64,000 nucleotides of DNA from assembly GCA_007859835.1 (NCBI GenBank), contig SJPJ01000001.1, positions 1,754,446 through 1,818,445 on the forward strand, in the 5' to 3' direction. The notes under the pieces are model-generated. The model was not told the DNA's origin, ran no database searches, and worked only from the letters and a program-made list of their open reading frames with translations. Every line of letters begins with the position of its first letter. Positions within the stretch are counted from its first letter, which is position 1. The position numbers and the translations under genes are program-made. This document shows, piece after piece, positions 1 through 10,500 of this stretch. This DNA comes from Novipirellula herctigrandis (GTDB lineage Bacteria; Planctomycetota; Planctomycetia; Pirellulales; Pirellulaceae).

Positions 1-393
1 GCCGGCACAAAGTTCGGTGAAATGACGCGATTGGTGACGAGTGTCATAGGCGATCGCGCACGATAGTGTCGACACGTCACCACCGTTCTTCTTGGTGTAG
101 TCAACCACGTAGTTTGCTAAGCCTTGTGCGCTTTCACCAATCGTTCGGTCGTTGATCGCGTTGGATCCAATCGGATACATGCGTCCGCGGCGACCGCCGG
201 TTCCGAACGGAATGATCGTCCAAAACACGTCGTCAAGCTTTTGCCACTTCCCGCTCTCGATGTGCTCGACGACCGCGTCGCGATACCCCGAATAGCGATC
301 TTCGGTCAACCAGGAGCGGATATTTGCGACCGCCGTTTGGCTGATTTTGGACTCTTGGACAGCAGCATCAATAGCGGAAAGAGGATCGAACAC
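1..393 (-). CDS. Phosphoglucomutase/phosphomannomutase, N-terminal part (cut by window edge)
   Basis: The first 131 residues of an alpha-D-phosphohexomutase are visible; the rest lies beyond base 1. The protein should interconvert hexose 1- and 6-phosphates in the cytosol. The reading frame gives WLTEDRYSGYRDAVVEHI, then PFGTGGRRGRMYPIGSN and IGESAQGLANYV, which match the N-terminal domain of the long phosphoglucomutase/phosphomannomutase branch. The catalytic serine region is not reached. No ATG lies in frame near the expected N-terminus. A GTG at 391-393 (minus strand) has GGAG six bases upstream and gives the usual short leader, so I chose it. The gene is divergent from the next phosphohexomutase, 149 bases away. 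The family is clear; the exact substrate cannot be told from this fragment. Confidence 0.85.
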   Translation of the reverse strand, partial: MFDPLSAIDAAVQESKISQTAVANIRSWLTEDRYSGYRDAVVEHIESGKWQKLDDVFWTIIPFGTGGRRGRMYPIGSNAINDRTIGESAQGLANYVVDYTKKNGGDVSTLSCAIAYDTRHQSRHFTELCAG

Positions 394-542
394 AGAGAGC
401 TCCAGGAAAAGCAACGGGGTCAGGGTCGGGTAGCGTTGAATGACGATTTCGCTAGATTCTATTTGTTTCCCTAGCCAGATGGCAACGTGGGGACAAAACA
501 GTCCCTTTCTTCCCCATATTCACACAATTGACGATCCCCCTC

Positions 543-1883
543 ATGAGCGATTTGATCATCAGCGTTAGCGGCCTACGCGGCATTGTCGGCCAATCCTTGA
601 CCCCAACGGTCGCAGTCAACTTTGTCGCCGCCTACGCATCCAAACTGCCCGATGGCCCAATCATTGTCGGTCGCGACGGCCGTAGCAGCGGCCCGGTTTT
701 ATGCCAAGCGATCATCGCATCGCTTCGTGCCTGCGGTCGTGATTGCATTGATGCCGATGTGATTGCGACACCAACCATTGGGGTTTTGGTACGCGACCGA
801 AAAGCGGCCGGTGCCGTCCAGGTTTCTGCTAGCCATAACCCGCCACCCTACAACGGCATCAAGTTGTTTGGCCCCGAAGGTCGCGTTCTCGACGCACAAC
901 GCGGAGCAACCATTCGCGATGGCTATTTTGATGGCGAAGCCGCATGGTGTGACTTTGACAAAATTGGTGCAGTTTGTGTTGACAAGGATCCGCATGCCGC
1001 TCATCTCGAAAAAGTCCTCGCGACGGTCGATTTCCGCAAAATTGCTTCGGCAAAACACCGAGTCCTGCTCGATAGCAACCACGGCGCCGGCGGCATCTTG
1101 GGCAAACGTTTGCTCGACGCACTTGGCTGCGAAGCAGTTTTGGTGGGCAAAACCCCGGATGGCCAATTCGCTCACGTTCCCGAACCCACGGCCGAGAATT
1201 TGCAGAGTATCGCGGCACAAGTTCGCGAAGAAAAATGCAGCGTTGGATTTTGCCAAGACCCCGACGCGGATCGTCTTGCCTTAGTAGACGAAAACGGACG
1301 TTATATCGGCGAAGAGTACACATTGGCGCTGTGTGTTCAGCGCGCGATGTGTCAACCAAGCACGCGAGGTCCGATTGTGATCAATGGTGCGACCAGCGGC
1401 ATGAGTGAGCGTCTAGCCGATGAGGCAGGGGTCGCGTCCTACCGAAGTGCCGTGGGTGAAGCAAACGTCGCCGACATGATGATCGCCCAAAAAGCCATGT
1501 ACGGCGGTGAAGGAAATGGCGGTCCAATCGATCCACGAGTTGGCTACGTTCGGGACAGTTTTGTCGGCATTGCACAAGTCTTGGATCTAATGACGACCAC
1601 AGGCAAGTCCTTGTCCGAATTGGCAGATGCGCTACCCAAGCTATCGATCCATAAGTCGAAAGCGGAAGTCTCTGCGGAAAAGTTGCCGACATTGTTCGAC
1701 AAACTGATTGCAAAACACTCTGATGCCGAAGCGGCGTCCGGTGACGGGTTGCGGTTGGCATGGAAAGACAAGTGGTTACTGGTCCGCGGCAGTAACACCG
1801 AACCGATCGTGCGGTTCATTGCCGAAGCCGAAAGCGAATCAGAAGCAAAGTCGCTATGTGACGAAGCAGCGAAGTTGCTTTGA
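543..1883 (+). CDS. glmM: Phosphoglucosamine mutase-type phosphohexomutase
   Basis: Cytosolic alpha-D-phosphohexomutase, about 446 residues, probably converting glucosamine 6-phosphate to the 1-phosphate for UDP-GlcNAc synthesis. Seen in order: N-terminal SGLRGIVG, a phosphoserine loop ASHNPPPYNGIK (serine near residue 97), a metal-binding DPDADR loop near 240, the sugar-binding loop GGEGNGGPI, and a C-terminal phosphate-binding stretch RGSNTEPIVRFI. GGEGNGG resembles archaeal-type GlmM more than the GGEQSGH of classical bacterial GlmM; this is family knowledge, not a search result. An upstream TTG at 528 is in frame, but ATG at 543 starts directly at the conserved fold. No clear Shine-Dalgarno site is present. 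Phosphomannomutase activity remains possible. Confidence 0.85.
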   Translation: MSDLIISVSGLRGIVGQSLTPTVAVNFVAAYASKLPDGPIIVGRDGRSSGPVLCQAIIASLRACGRDCIDADVIATPTIGVLVRDRKAAGAVQVSASHNPPPYNGIKLFGPEGRVLDAQRGATIRDGYFDGEAAWCDFDKIGAVCVDKDPHAAHLEKVLATVDFRKIASAKHRVLLDSNHGAGGILGKRLLDALGCEAVLVGKTPDGQFAHVPEPTAENLQSIAAQVREEKCSVGFCQDPDADRLALVDENGRYIGEEYTLALCVQRAMCQPSTRGPIVINGATSGMSERLADEAGVASYRSAVGEANVADMMIAQKAMYGGEGNGGPIDPRVGYVRDSFVGIAQVLDLMTTTGKSLSELADALPKLSIHKSKAEVSAEKLPTLFDKLIAKHSDAEAASGDGLRLAWKDKWLLVRGSNTEPIVRFIAEAESESEAKSLCDEAAKLL

Positions 1884-2157
1884 GCGTCTTCTTCCTTCAA
1901 CTCAATCACACCTGCATCGAAGACAGTTGCGCCATTCACAACCCATTTTTTTTCTCAGGGGAGGCGCACGCGTCACCAAATTCGATTCACAACGCTCTAT
2001 CCATCGCGTGGAAACACAAACCACTTGGATCGCCGGCAAGAACACATCAACGAGAACTCCTTTGATCGCAATCACGACAATCGTGAATGCGGTTAATGGA
2101 TCCGTGGTCTGATAACACCACTCCATTTCGTCGCCGTGTGCCTTTTCCGTGCGGTAC

Positions 2158-5100
2158 CTATTCTGAAAAGTGCCAACGATACACAAACGCGTTCTTGCCT
2201 TCGTTACGAGCAAACAAAATATCGCTTGCGTCATGGGCAATGTGTATCCCATCACATTTGGCTTGACGACGACCGCGCGACCATACTGGCAAAGTGCCCA
2301 ATGCCACGCGACTGCGCCAATCCCAAAACAGCATCGTTCCGCTATGAGTTACCACCATCATTCGGTCATCGCCGACAAACCGGATGGCTGCAGGACGGTG
2401 AGCAAAATCCCCCGATACGACCAAATCACCACCAATCATTTCTTGCGTTTCGTGAACAAGATTAAAGAGCGATACGGAACCGACTTCCCACCCGACAGCC
2501 AATTTTTCACTATCAGGAGAGAACGTGATGCATTCCGGATCGTCTAGATTCTTATTCCAAAGGTGACGTTTGCCGGTTTCCAATTCAATCCATTCGAATC
2601 CAAAACCACCGCCAGCGACAAAATAGCGTTCGTCTGGTGAAAACGTGATACAGAGCACTTCCGAACTTGGCTGAAAGACGATGATGGGCCGATCCGTAGA
2701 CAGCTGCGTATCGAAAACCACAACGGAATCGGCCGAACCACCGGCGGCGAAATAACGGCCAGTCGAAGAAAATTGTCCATAATGAAAATGCTCATCCGAA
2801 TCCTTTCTGCCGATCGCAATCGTGCGAACTTGAGGCTTATCGGTTGTCCAATCGCGAATCCAATGCAACCGATTTTTCTGGTCGATTGCCGCGATGACCG
2901 AATCGTCTGGCGAAACGGCAACTGTCTGAAGCTTCGCGTCGGCTTCGAACACCGCCTTGTAGTCAATCGAAGTGCGTTTTTGGCCATTGCGTCGTTTGTG
3001 GGTTTGATTCTCGTTGGGCGGCAACAACTCACCCCTCCGCAATACTCCGTCGATTCCTGCGTCGAGTACGTGGCGATGGTCTGATGAAAACGCAACCATG
3101 GCTGATTCTTTGGTGGGCCGGGTGAAGCGTTCAAAGTGGTGTGCGTCGGGTGAAAATACTTGAATCGAGCCGTCTAGGCATGTCGCAACAACATCAACCG
3201 CACCGATAAACTCGAGATCGGTCACTCTTGCCTGAGAAGCCGACGCAGCGTGGACTTCACGCCATCTCGCTACAATGTTGTCTGCCTTTTCGTCGGCATG
3301 TCGCCGCTGATACCACTTGATCCCGAACCGGTCGTCGGCCACTGCTAGGAGATCATCCTTTTCGGAAAACGCAAACGCGACGGGAGTGCAATCCGTTTCA
3401 ATCCAATGTGTCAGCAGCTGCAATTCATGGAGTCCATTTGTGGCGATGCAAGAGATCGAAGCAATTCCAAATCCCTGCTCCGATCTCATGGAATATGCCG
3501 CAAAATCATGTTCCCTTGCACATTCGACAAGGAGAACTTCCGATGGGGTTTCTGCTTTGCCAGCGATTTCTCCGATTTTTGCATCATAAACCGCCAAATA
3601 GTTTTTCCTGACGTCGCCCGTGACAACATACTTTCCATCCGCAGTGAGCCCGAACGACTCACATCGATGCCCCGTGTTAATGAACGTTTCACGGCGATCA
3701 CGATCTGACCAAACACGGATCCCTTCGTACCGACATCCCGATGCAATGGTTTGTCCATCCGCACTTACCCGAATCGACTCGATCGTCGTTGGATGCAAAG
3801 ACAACGCTTTGGTGGTTCGACCGCTTGCGGAATCGATCAGGATCGGGCCACGAAACCCAAGCGGCCACTGTGACCCTGAAATCGCCAATCGTCCGTCCGG
3901 CAAAGAAGCGATCGCGGACGACCGACCATGGAATCCCACAAGTTTATGCACTTCCGTTCCATTTTGAGGGTCCCAAAAGCGAATGGTTCCATCATCCCCG
4001 ATACTTGCCACTTGATTCGCTTCCTGCATCGAGGCAATTTCTCTAGCCGGCCCATCGTGTTTTCCCCAATGCCAATAGCGAGCACGTACTTCCGCATCGA
4101 GTAACGTCCACTCGATGTGCCTTAAGTCTTTTTCAGCTATCGCGTCTTTCCGACGAAGCGGGATCTGTCGATCGAGCAACCGTCGCGCGTCGTCGTACTT
4201 GCCAATGTCAAACATGGCATAGGCGAGTGAGACATCACTTTGGTAACTCGCTTTTCGCCACCGTGCGTGTTCGATATCGGCCCGATGAAGAGCCGATTGC
4301 AAACGGGCCGATTGCGTGCGACTCTGGATGGCGTAGGAATGCTGTGACCATGAGTAAAGTGACAGCCCAAAGATACCGAACAGCCCGCCAAGAATTGCGA
4401 AGCAGGCAAACGACGCGATGATCGGGTTACGTTGAGCCCAGCGCAACGTGCGGCCGACGCGACCGATCGGGCGAGCCATTGTCGGTTGGTTGACGCGAAC
4501 GCGTTCCAATTCGGCACCCAATTCACCTGCATTTTGGTAGCGACGCTGAGGCGACTTTTCGATCCCCCGTTGGCACACCGCGCTCAAATCTCTCGGCACT
4601 GCAGGACGCAACTGACTCAATGAAGGCGGGTCATAGCTCATCACTCGGTGCAAGGTTTGCATCTGTGTCAATGACGAGAACGGTGACACGCCTGTTAGCA
4701 TCTCATAGAGCACCACGCAAAGCGAATAAACATCCGAATGGGTTCCATGGTCGTCAATATTGCCCGACGCTTGTTCGGGCGACATGTAGGGTACACTGCC
4801 AACCAACGTGCCGATGCGTGTTTCAGTCAAATCGTTAACTTCGGTCATACATCGCGCCATCCCAAAGTCGATCAGGCGAGCGGTAGGCCAATCTGAATCC
4901 GGGTTGCTGATGATAATGTTGGAGGGCTTAATGTCGCGGTGGATCAAGCCAATTTCATGAGCCACTTGAAGCCCGCTGGCGATCTGCGAAACGATCGAGA
5001 TCGCTTTTGCAACGGAGATAAAGTGCCCCTGGCTGCGAATCCACTCGGACAATGTCGGCCCCGGACAATACTCGGAAACGATATACGCTTTTTCCGGATT

Positions 5101-5586
5101 AAGTACTGCCTCAAGAATGGGAAGCAAATTGGGATGATTCAATTTCGCCGCCAACTTGGCTTCGCGTTGAAAACGCCGCATGCCGAAGGCATCTAAACCC
5201 AATCGCCCATGAGGAAATTTGATAGCCACGTCACGCTGAAGCCGTTCGTCTCTCGCCAACCAAACTCGCCCGAATCCACCGCTTCCCAGTTCACGAATCA
5301 ACCGAAACCGATCAATCCGCTCCCCCGAAACCGGCTCAAACGCAGATGTTTGAAACGAGCGCGCATCGCAGATCGTGCTTGCCGAGGAATGAACCCTCGC
5401 GACTGTCATCGCAAACGAGCCCTTCACGCCACGACCATCCCTCGCGGACGCTTTGTCGACGTACGACGCGTCTTTTCCAGTTCGAGAGTGGTAGTCGCTG
5501 TGCACTGGCCAAACGCCCGCTTCCGAGGTAATTGCCAACCACCACCCGGGTGTGGCGCCTTGTCGACTTAGTATAGTGAGAATCAT
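2158..5586 (-). CDS. Membrane Ser/Thr protein kinase with C-terminal WD40-like repeats
   Basis: A 1142-residue eukaryotic-type kinase. The kinase domain covers about residues 90-355: Gly loop GSGGFGRVW at 101-109, lysine in VAIKFP at 123, HRDIKPSN at 216-223, DFG at 240-242 and YMSPEQASG in the activation segment. One membrane segment follows at about 389-411 (FACFAILGGLFGIFGLSLYSW). After a short helical stretch, roughly residues 480-1142 hold degenerate WD40-type blades, for example IRFWDPQNGTE and IRVWSDRDR. The kinase should face the cytoplasm and the propeller the other side of the membrane. Residues 1-85 look unlike a kinase and the true start may be internal, for example Met60. It converges with the phosphohexomutase and leaves 274 bases between them in which I see no clear terminator. 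The target is unknown. Confidence 0.9.
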   Translation of the reverse strand: MILTILSRQGATPGWWLAITSEAGVWPVHSDYHSRTGKDASYVDKASARDGRGVKGSFAMTVARVHSSASTICDARSFQTSAFEPVSGERIDRFRLIRELGSGGFGRVWLARDERLQRDVAIKFPHGRLGLDAFGMRRFQREAKLAAKLNHPNLLPILEAVLNPEKAYIVSEYCPGPTLSEWIRSQGHFISVAKAISIVSQIASGLQVAHEIGLIHRDIKPSNIIISNPDSDWPTARLIDFGMARCMTEVNDLTETRIGTLVGSVPYMSPEQASGNIDDHGTHSDVYSLCVVLYEMLTGVSPFSSLTQMQTLHRVMSYDPPSLSQLRPAVPRDLSAVCQRGIEKSPQRRYQNAGELGAELERVRVNQPTMARPIGRVGRTLRWAQRNPIIASFACFAILGGLFGIFGLSLYSWSQHSYAIQSRTQSARLQSALHRADIEHARWRKASYQSDVSLAYAMFDIGKYDDARRLLDRQIPLRRKDAIAEKDLRHIEWTLLDAEVRARYWHWGKHDGPAREIASMQEANQVASIGDDGTIRFWDPQNGTEVHKLVGFHGRSSAIASLPDGRLAISGSQWPLGFRGPILIDSASGRTTKALSLHPTTIESIRVSADGQTIASGCRYEGIRVWSDRDRRETFINTGHRCESFGLTADGKYVVTGDVRKNYLAVYDAKIGEIAGKAETPSEVLLVECAREHDFAAYSMRSEQGFGIASISCIATNGLHELQLLTHWIETDCTPVAFAFSEKDDLLAVADDRFGIKWYQRRHADEKADNIVARWREVHAASASQARVTDLEFIGAVDVVATCLDGSIQVFSPDAHHFERFTRPTKESAMVAFSSDHRHVLDAGIDGVLRRGELLPPNENQTHKRRNGQKRTSIDYKAVFEADAKLQTVAVSPDDSVIAAIDQKNRLHWIRDWTTDKPQVRTIAIGRKDSDEHFHYGQFSSTGRYFAAGGSADSVVVFDTQLSTDRPIIVFQPSSEVLCITFSPDERYFVAGGGFGFEWIELETGKRHLWNKNLDDPECITFSPDSEKLAVGWEVGSVSLFNLVHETQEMIGGDLVVSGDFAHRPAAIRFVGDDRMMVVTHSGTMLFWDWRSRVALGTLPVWSRGRRQAKCDGIHIAHDASDILFARNEGKNAFVYRWHFSE

Positions 5587-5797
5587 CTAAGCTGGTAAAG
5601 TATATTTGTTGCTAACAAAAAACATTTTCTCTCGGAGTGGTTCGCTGCGACACACACTTGGTGAAAAAGTCAATGATTGTCCAGTTGACACAACGGGTGG
5701 CGAGTCCCCACATTACCACCTACCGAGGCCAACCTATCGAAATTACGGTGGGTTTTCCGACTCGCCTTTTCTAATCTAATCAAGCTCGACAATTGTT

Positions 5798-6637
5798 ATG
5801 GCTCCCAAATTATCTGCGGCGATTCTGCGTCAATTGGGTAAAATTCCAGACACCGATTTAGCAGAACGGACCGGTATCTCGGTCAAAGACGTACAAGCAG
5901 CGCGACAACTGCGAGGCATTCGGCCCGCAGGATGGACGACATGGACCAAGAAGGAAATAAAATTGCTCGGAACGATGTCGGACGTCGACGTGGGCAAAAT
6001 CGTGGGTGTCACCAAAACTGCTGTGGCGAGAAAACGGCAAGAATTGGGAATCGAATCCTACGGCTATTCGCGGAAGGAGGCTCGCCATAGGTGGACGAAA
6101 AAACAAGTCGCGTGGCTCGGCAAATTGCCGGATGCTGAAATTGCTCGCCGAGTCGAACTCGATACCACCACGGTCGCCTCCAAACGGGAATCGATGGGTA
6201 TTCCGTCGGTTCGCAAAGGTCGCCCAGCGAGGAAATGGACGAAGAGAGAACTCGGTTGGCTCGGCAAATTATCCGATGCAGAAATCGCTCGTCGCATGGG
6301 GACCGGTCGCCGCAAGGTGATCGCCAAGCGGCAAGCATTGGGGATTGAAAACCCGACCGTCGCAGCGGCAAAAGAACGTTGGACTCCGCAGGTCATCAAG
6401 ATGCTCGGCAAAATGCCTGATGCCGAAGTCAGCCGAAAAACCGGGATACCGATCAGTGCGGTTTCCGGTTACCGGAGTAGGCACGGCATTCGGATTAGCC
6501 CGAAACGGCACACCTGGACTCCGGCCGAAATCAAGATGCTGGGGGTCAAAAGCGATGCCGAGATCGCTAAAATGATCGGTATCAAACCCAATAGTGTCGC
6601 CGCGAAACGACGCAGCCTAAAAATCCCCACGACGTAA
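5798..6637 (+). CDS. Protein of six tandem helix-turn-helix-like repeats
   Basis: A 279-residue protein made almost wholly of about six units of 40-50 residues. Each has a core like [20 protein letters not shown] followed by a hydrophobic turn, a second helix ending in a K/R-rich stretch ([30 protein letters not shown]), and a variable basic linker. Approximate units are residues 5-45, 46-97, 98-145, 146-193, 194-238 and 239-279. The order AEIA - turn - V..KR resembles small Myb/homeodomain-type or sigma-region-4-type DNA-binding folds, so an array-like DNA-binding protein is likely. The charge is strongly basic. There is no signal peptide, membrane segment or catalytic motif. It stands alone upstream of a dehydrogenase on the same strand and diverges from the kinase gene. 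Function unknown. Confidence 0.8.
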   Translation: MAPKLSAAILRQLGKIPDTDLAERTGISVKDVQAARQLRGIRPAGWTTWTKKEIKLLGTMSDVDVGKIVGVTKTAVARKRQELGIESYGYSRKEARHRWTKKQVAWLGKLPDAEIARRVELDTTTVASKRESMGIPSVRKGRPARKWTKRELGWLGKLSDAEIARRMGTGRRKVIAKRQALGIENPTVAAAKERWTPQVIKMLGKMPDAEVSRKTGIPISAVSGYRSRHGIRISPKRHTWTPAEIKMLGVKSDAEIAKMIGIKPNSVAAKRRSLKIPTT

Positions 6638-6664
6638 ATCACGACGTAAATCACGACGTAAATC
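6629..6664. repeat. Three perfect tandem copies of a 12-bp unit
   Basis: The unit ACGACGTAAATC occurs three times without gap. The first copy supplies the last two threonine codons and the TAA stop of the HTH-repeat gene. The third ends two bases before the ATG of the next gene. The repeat therefore makes up nearly the whole intergenic space. Replication slippage is the simplest origin. Confidence 0.9.
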
Positions 6665-6665
6665 G

Positions 6666-7589
6666 ATGAGCATCCTCAAACCAGCGACACCGGAAACCAC
6701 ACGCATTGGATGGATTGGGACCGGAGTCATGGGGACCTCGATGTGCAGCCATTTGATGGACCGTGGTTACGCGACTACCGTGTTCACGCGAACGCGTGCC
6801 AAAGCCGAACCGTTGCTTGCACGTGGTAGCGTTTGGGCCGATTCCCCGCGGATGCTTGCCGAACAATCCGACATTGTCTTTTCCATCGTCGGCTATCCAA
6901 AGGACGTTCGCCAAGTGTTGTTGTGTAAAAACAGCGGCGTCTTAGCGGGGTTAAAGGAAGGGGGAATTTTGGTCGACATGACCACCAGTGAACCATCGCT
7001 TGCATCGGAAATTTACAGCGTCGCGGAACAACACGGTGTCCATGCCCTCGACGCGCCCGTATCCGGAGGGGACCGGGGAGCGAAAGAGGCTTCGTTGTCG
7101 ATCATGGTCGGTGGTGATGCCGTCGTGTTTGAACGAGTGAAGCCTTGTTTCGCAGTGATGGGAAAAACGATTGTCCATCAAGGCCGAGCCGGTGCCGGGC
7201 AACACACTAAAATGGTCAACCAAACGCTGATCGCGTCGGGCATGGTCGGCGTTTGCGAAGCGCTGCTTTATGCACACCGGGCCGGCTTAGATCTCGATAC
7301 AGTCCTTCAGTCGGTCGCCAACGGGGCTGCGGGAAGTTGGTCCTTAGCGAATTTGGGCCCCAAGATCATTTCAAACGATTTTGAACCTGGTTTCTATGTC
7401 GAACATTTCATCAAGGACATGGGAATCGCAATTGCCGAAAGCAGGCGAATGGGTTTGTCGATGCCGGGGCTGTCACTAGCCGATGCCCTTTACCAAGCGG
7501 TTCAAGCCAAAGGATGGGGCCGCAGGGGAACGCAAGCCTTGGCGTTGGCGCTCGCTGATTTATCCGCTGTCGATTGGCAAAATCGATAG
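6666..7589 (+). CDS. NAD(P)-dependent beta-hydroxyacid dehydrogenase (3-hydroxyisobutyrate dehydrogenase family)
   Basis: A cytosolic oxidoreductase of 307 residues, the usual family length. The N-terminal Rossmann fold shows [16 protein letters not shown] (GxGxxG) at about residues 15-30. The substrate loop is [11 protein letters not shown] near 130 and the catalytic lysine lies in [11 protein letters not shown] near 178. The C-terminal helical domain follows. Members oxidise 3-hydroxyisobutyrate or reduce tartronate semialdehyde or related succinic semialdehyde substrates; the sequence does not tell which. It starts 28 bases after the HTH-repeat gene and could be co-transcribed with it. It converges with glnE with only five bases between the ends. 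Confidence 0.9.
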   Translation: MSILKPATPETTRIGWIGTGVMGTSMCSHLMDRGYATTVFTRTRAKAEPLLARGSVWADSPRMLAEQSDIVFSIVGYPKDVRQVLLCKNSGVLAGLKEGGILVDMTTSEPSLASEIYSVAEQHGVHALDAPVSGGDRGAKEASLSIMVGGDAVVFERVKPCFAVMGKTIVHQGRAGAGQHTKMVNQTLIASGMVGVCEALLYAHRAGLDLDTVLQSVANGAAGSWSLANLGPKIISNDFEPGFYVEHFIKDMGIAIAESRRMGLSMPGLSLADALYQAVQAKGWGRRGTQALALALADLSAVDWQNR

Positions 7590-7594
7590 CGAAG

Positions 7595-10500
7595 TTAGGA
7601 TTTCATGGCCCGTTTGAATATCGCATCAAACAACTTTCGGATTCGTTGTCTTGCTTGGCTACATGCTGCGACAATCATCTTAGAATCCGACTCATTCATT
7701 AAAAACGCCAAATTCTGTAGCAGATATTCCTCTTGTGGCAGTTCATGTCGGTTCGTTGAGTTCATCAATCGAAGATTCAACTCCACACCACGAAGCGTTT
7801 GATAACCGGCGATCAATTGCAGCGCATCCTGTTCGCTCAGTCGTCCTGCCTTCGCAAGTGCTTGAAGTGATTGGACCGTATTGGGTCGCACCACACTGGA
7901 AACCAGTTCGGGCGATTCGCTAGCACATCGTAGCGTCAGCATTTGCGAAACGAATTCCACATCGGCCGTTCCTCCCTCGCCACGCTTCAAATTCCCTGGA
8001 GCCGCGGTCTCCTGCATTCGCAATCGTAATTCTCGAATCTCCGAGGCCATCGTTCGACTCCACGGAGCTCGTTGGATCACCTCCATGATCGCTGAATCAA
8101 ACTTTTTACGATCTTTACGAGTCCCCGAAATCGTCCGGGCTTTGCAGATCGCCAACCATTGCCAAAGTGGAGCTGTTGCTTGGCGAAAACGACTCAAAAA
8201 ATCATCCGTCGATTCGGCCAAGACGCCTTCTTCACCGGTCGGTTTCAACCGTCCTTCGAGTTCGTACAACCGTCCCATCGGCCCCGCCGTATCAATTCGC
8301 TCAATCACTCGACGTGCAACTTGGTTAAAGAAATTGCGGTTACTCGTCGTCGATCGTGGACCACCGACGCGGCGCCGCGTCTCACCCTCGGCCGAATACA
8401 AAAAAATCACATCAAGGTCACTATGGTAATTTGGTTCGCGTCCCCCAAGTTTCCCAAGTCCAACAACAATCAATTCCACCGGTTGCCCATCCGCATCAAC
8501 GGGATCACCAAACTGAGCGGCCAAGCGGTTATGCTCGTATTGAGTGATACGGTGCAGACAGGCCTCGGCGGTATCACCAATCGCTTGCTGAGTCGCCGCC
8601 AATGTTTCTTTGCCGAGAATATTCCGAACGCCGATCGTTAAGTGGGCGCTGTGCTTGAAACTATGCAGAATCGGATCTAAGTCCTCGGCACCACGAGTCA
8701 ATTCAATCGATTGTGCGTCCAACCGTTCAGCAGACGGCAAGCGATCCATCGACAACGAATCGATCAACTCATCGATCATCCCAGGATTTTCCGTCAAAAC
8801 CTCGACCAGATACGGTGCCGCCGCGCACAAACGCACCATCAATTGCATGGTCGGGCGATTCGCCGCCATCAGTTCCCATAGCGTCGCCTTGGCACCGAGC
8901 GAATCAGTCACTTTCACCAATGAAGCCAACGTACGGCCGGGCATTGGTGTTTTGGAAATCTCTGTCAACAACGCCGGAGCAATCAGTGAAAAGAAATGGC
9001 GACACCGGTGCGGTGACAAAAACGGAACCGATTCAGTACTCAGCGCGATCAAGTCCTCCATCGCCCGACGTGGGTGTTTGAGGCGATGCTTCGAAAGAGT
9101 TTGCGTGACCATTTCGGGAGTCGGATCCGGGTCGAGCATCAATTCCGTTTCGATGGCAACGACCGATCCATCATCGGGCGCTTCGACCATCAAGTGATTG
9201 ATCATTCGACGATTGACACTAAAAATCTCATCCAGTTGTTTATAAAATCGTTCAGCATCCCCGTTGTGGTTTTCAACATCGCGAAGACCAAGTCGCCAAG
9301 CCAATCGCTCGATGTTTTCAGGTTCATTCGGCAGCCGCGAGCCGTTCGTTGCGAACATCATCGTCAGCAAGTGTTGCAAACGGCACAACCGTGCGTGGTT
9401 CTCCGATAACAGCGATGCTTCTTGTTGGGTGACGCAACCGGCTTGTTCAAGAGCGACAATTGCGTCGTAAACATTTCCTGTACGAACGCTTTCCAAATCA
9501 CCACCATGCAGCAATTGCAAAAACTGAATGGTGCGTCCGATATCCTGTCGCCCACCCGGTGCCTGCAAGACGCTCGTTGCCACGTTCGCCACATCTCTCG
9601 TTTTGGCTTGCTGGTCATTGTTTGCCGATTGCGTTCTTCTTTCAAGCTTTTGGCGAAACGTCTGTATTTCTGCCAGATCCGTCCGAGTGATATATCGACG
9701 ATAAACCCACGGCTGCAAACGCTTAAGGAACGCATCACCCAAATCCTTGTTGCCGGCGATCACTCTGGCCTTGATGTAATTGAGCCGCTGCCAAGTGCGC
9801 CCGGATGTTTCGTAGATTCGAATCGCTTCAAACGAACTGCAGATACGAACGCCAATCTCATATTTCGGACTCGACCGCAAATCAACCTCAATGCCACTGG
9901 GCGAGACCACATGATGTAATGTGTCAGCTCGCAACAATGAAATCATCTCGCCGACGAGATCATCATAGAATTGCCGGTGATATTGATTCAATGAATCGAT
10001 CCGATCGTACAAGAAAACGAGTTCCAGGGTGTCGCCGTAGCTCAATTCCTCCGCCCCTAGGTTTCCCAATGCAATCACGGTGACTTCGGGGATTTCGCCA
10101 CTGGGCAATTGCGGCATTCCCCGCTTGCTGCTGAGGTAACGCAAACAAAACCCAAGTCCGCATCGAACGGCCGCGTCGGCAACAAATGCCAATTGACGAC
10201 CGACTTTCTCGGGAATCATGCTGCGGACAAATTCGCCATAGACGATTCGCCCCGTTTCTCGATTGACAAAGCGGTCAATCATCGAAGCTGCGACGACCGG
10301 ATCGACAACGTTCTGAAGTTCTGCTTCAAGTTGGCTTAGTAGGAAACCGCGATCGACCGCCTTGCCACCACTTTGCCGAAGCCAATCGAAAAACTCTGGT
10401 TCCGCAATCAACTGTGCCGAAAGCGACTCATTCACTCCAAGAATTTGCAGCATCGCTTCTAAGGCGGACGCGTCACTTTCGAAAAGAGATAACAGCGTCG

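Noticed and set aside
124..474. Plus-strand ORF at the window start
   Set aside because: It runs antisense to the phosphoglucomutase reading frame, which shows strong family motifs.
763..1284. ORFs in other frames within the glmM-like gene
   Set aside because: Shadow frames of a gene with clear conserved motifs; no pattern of their own.
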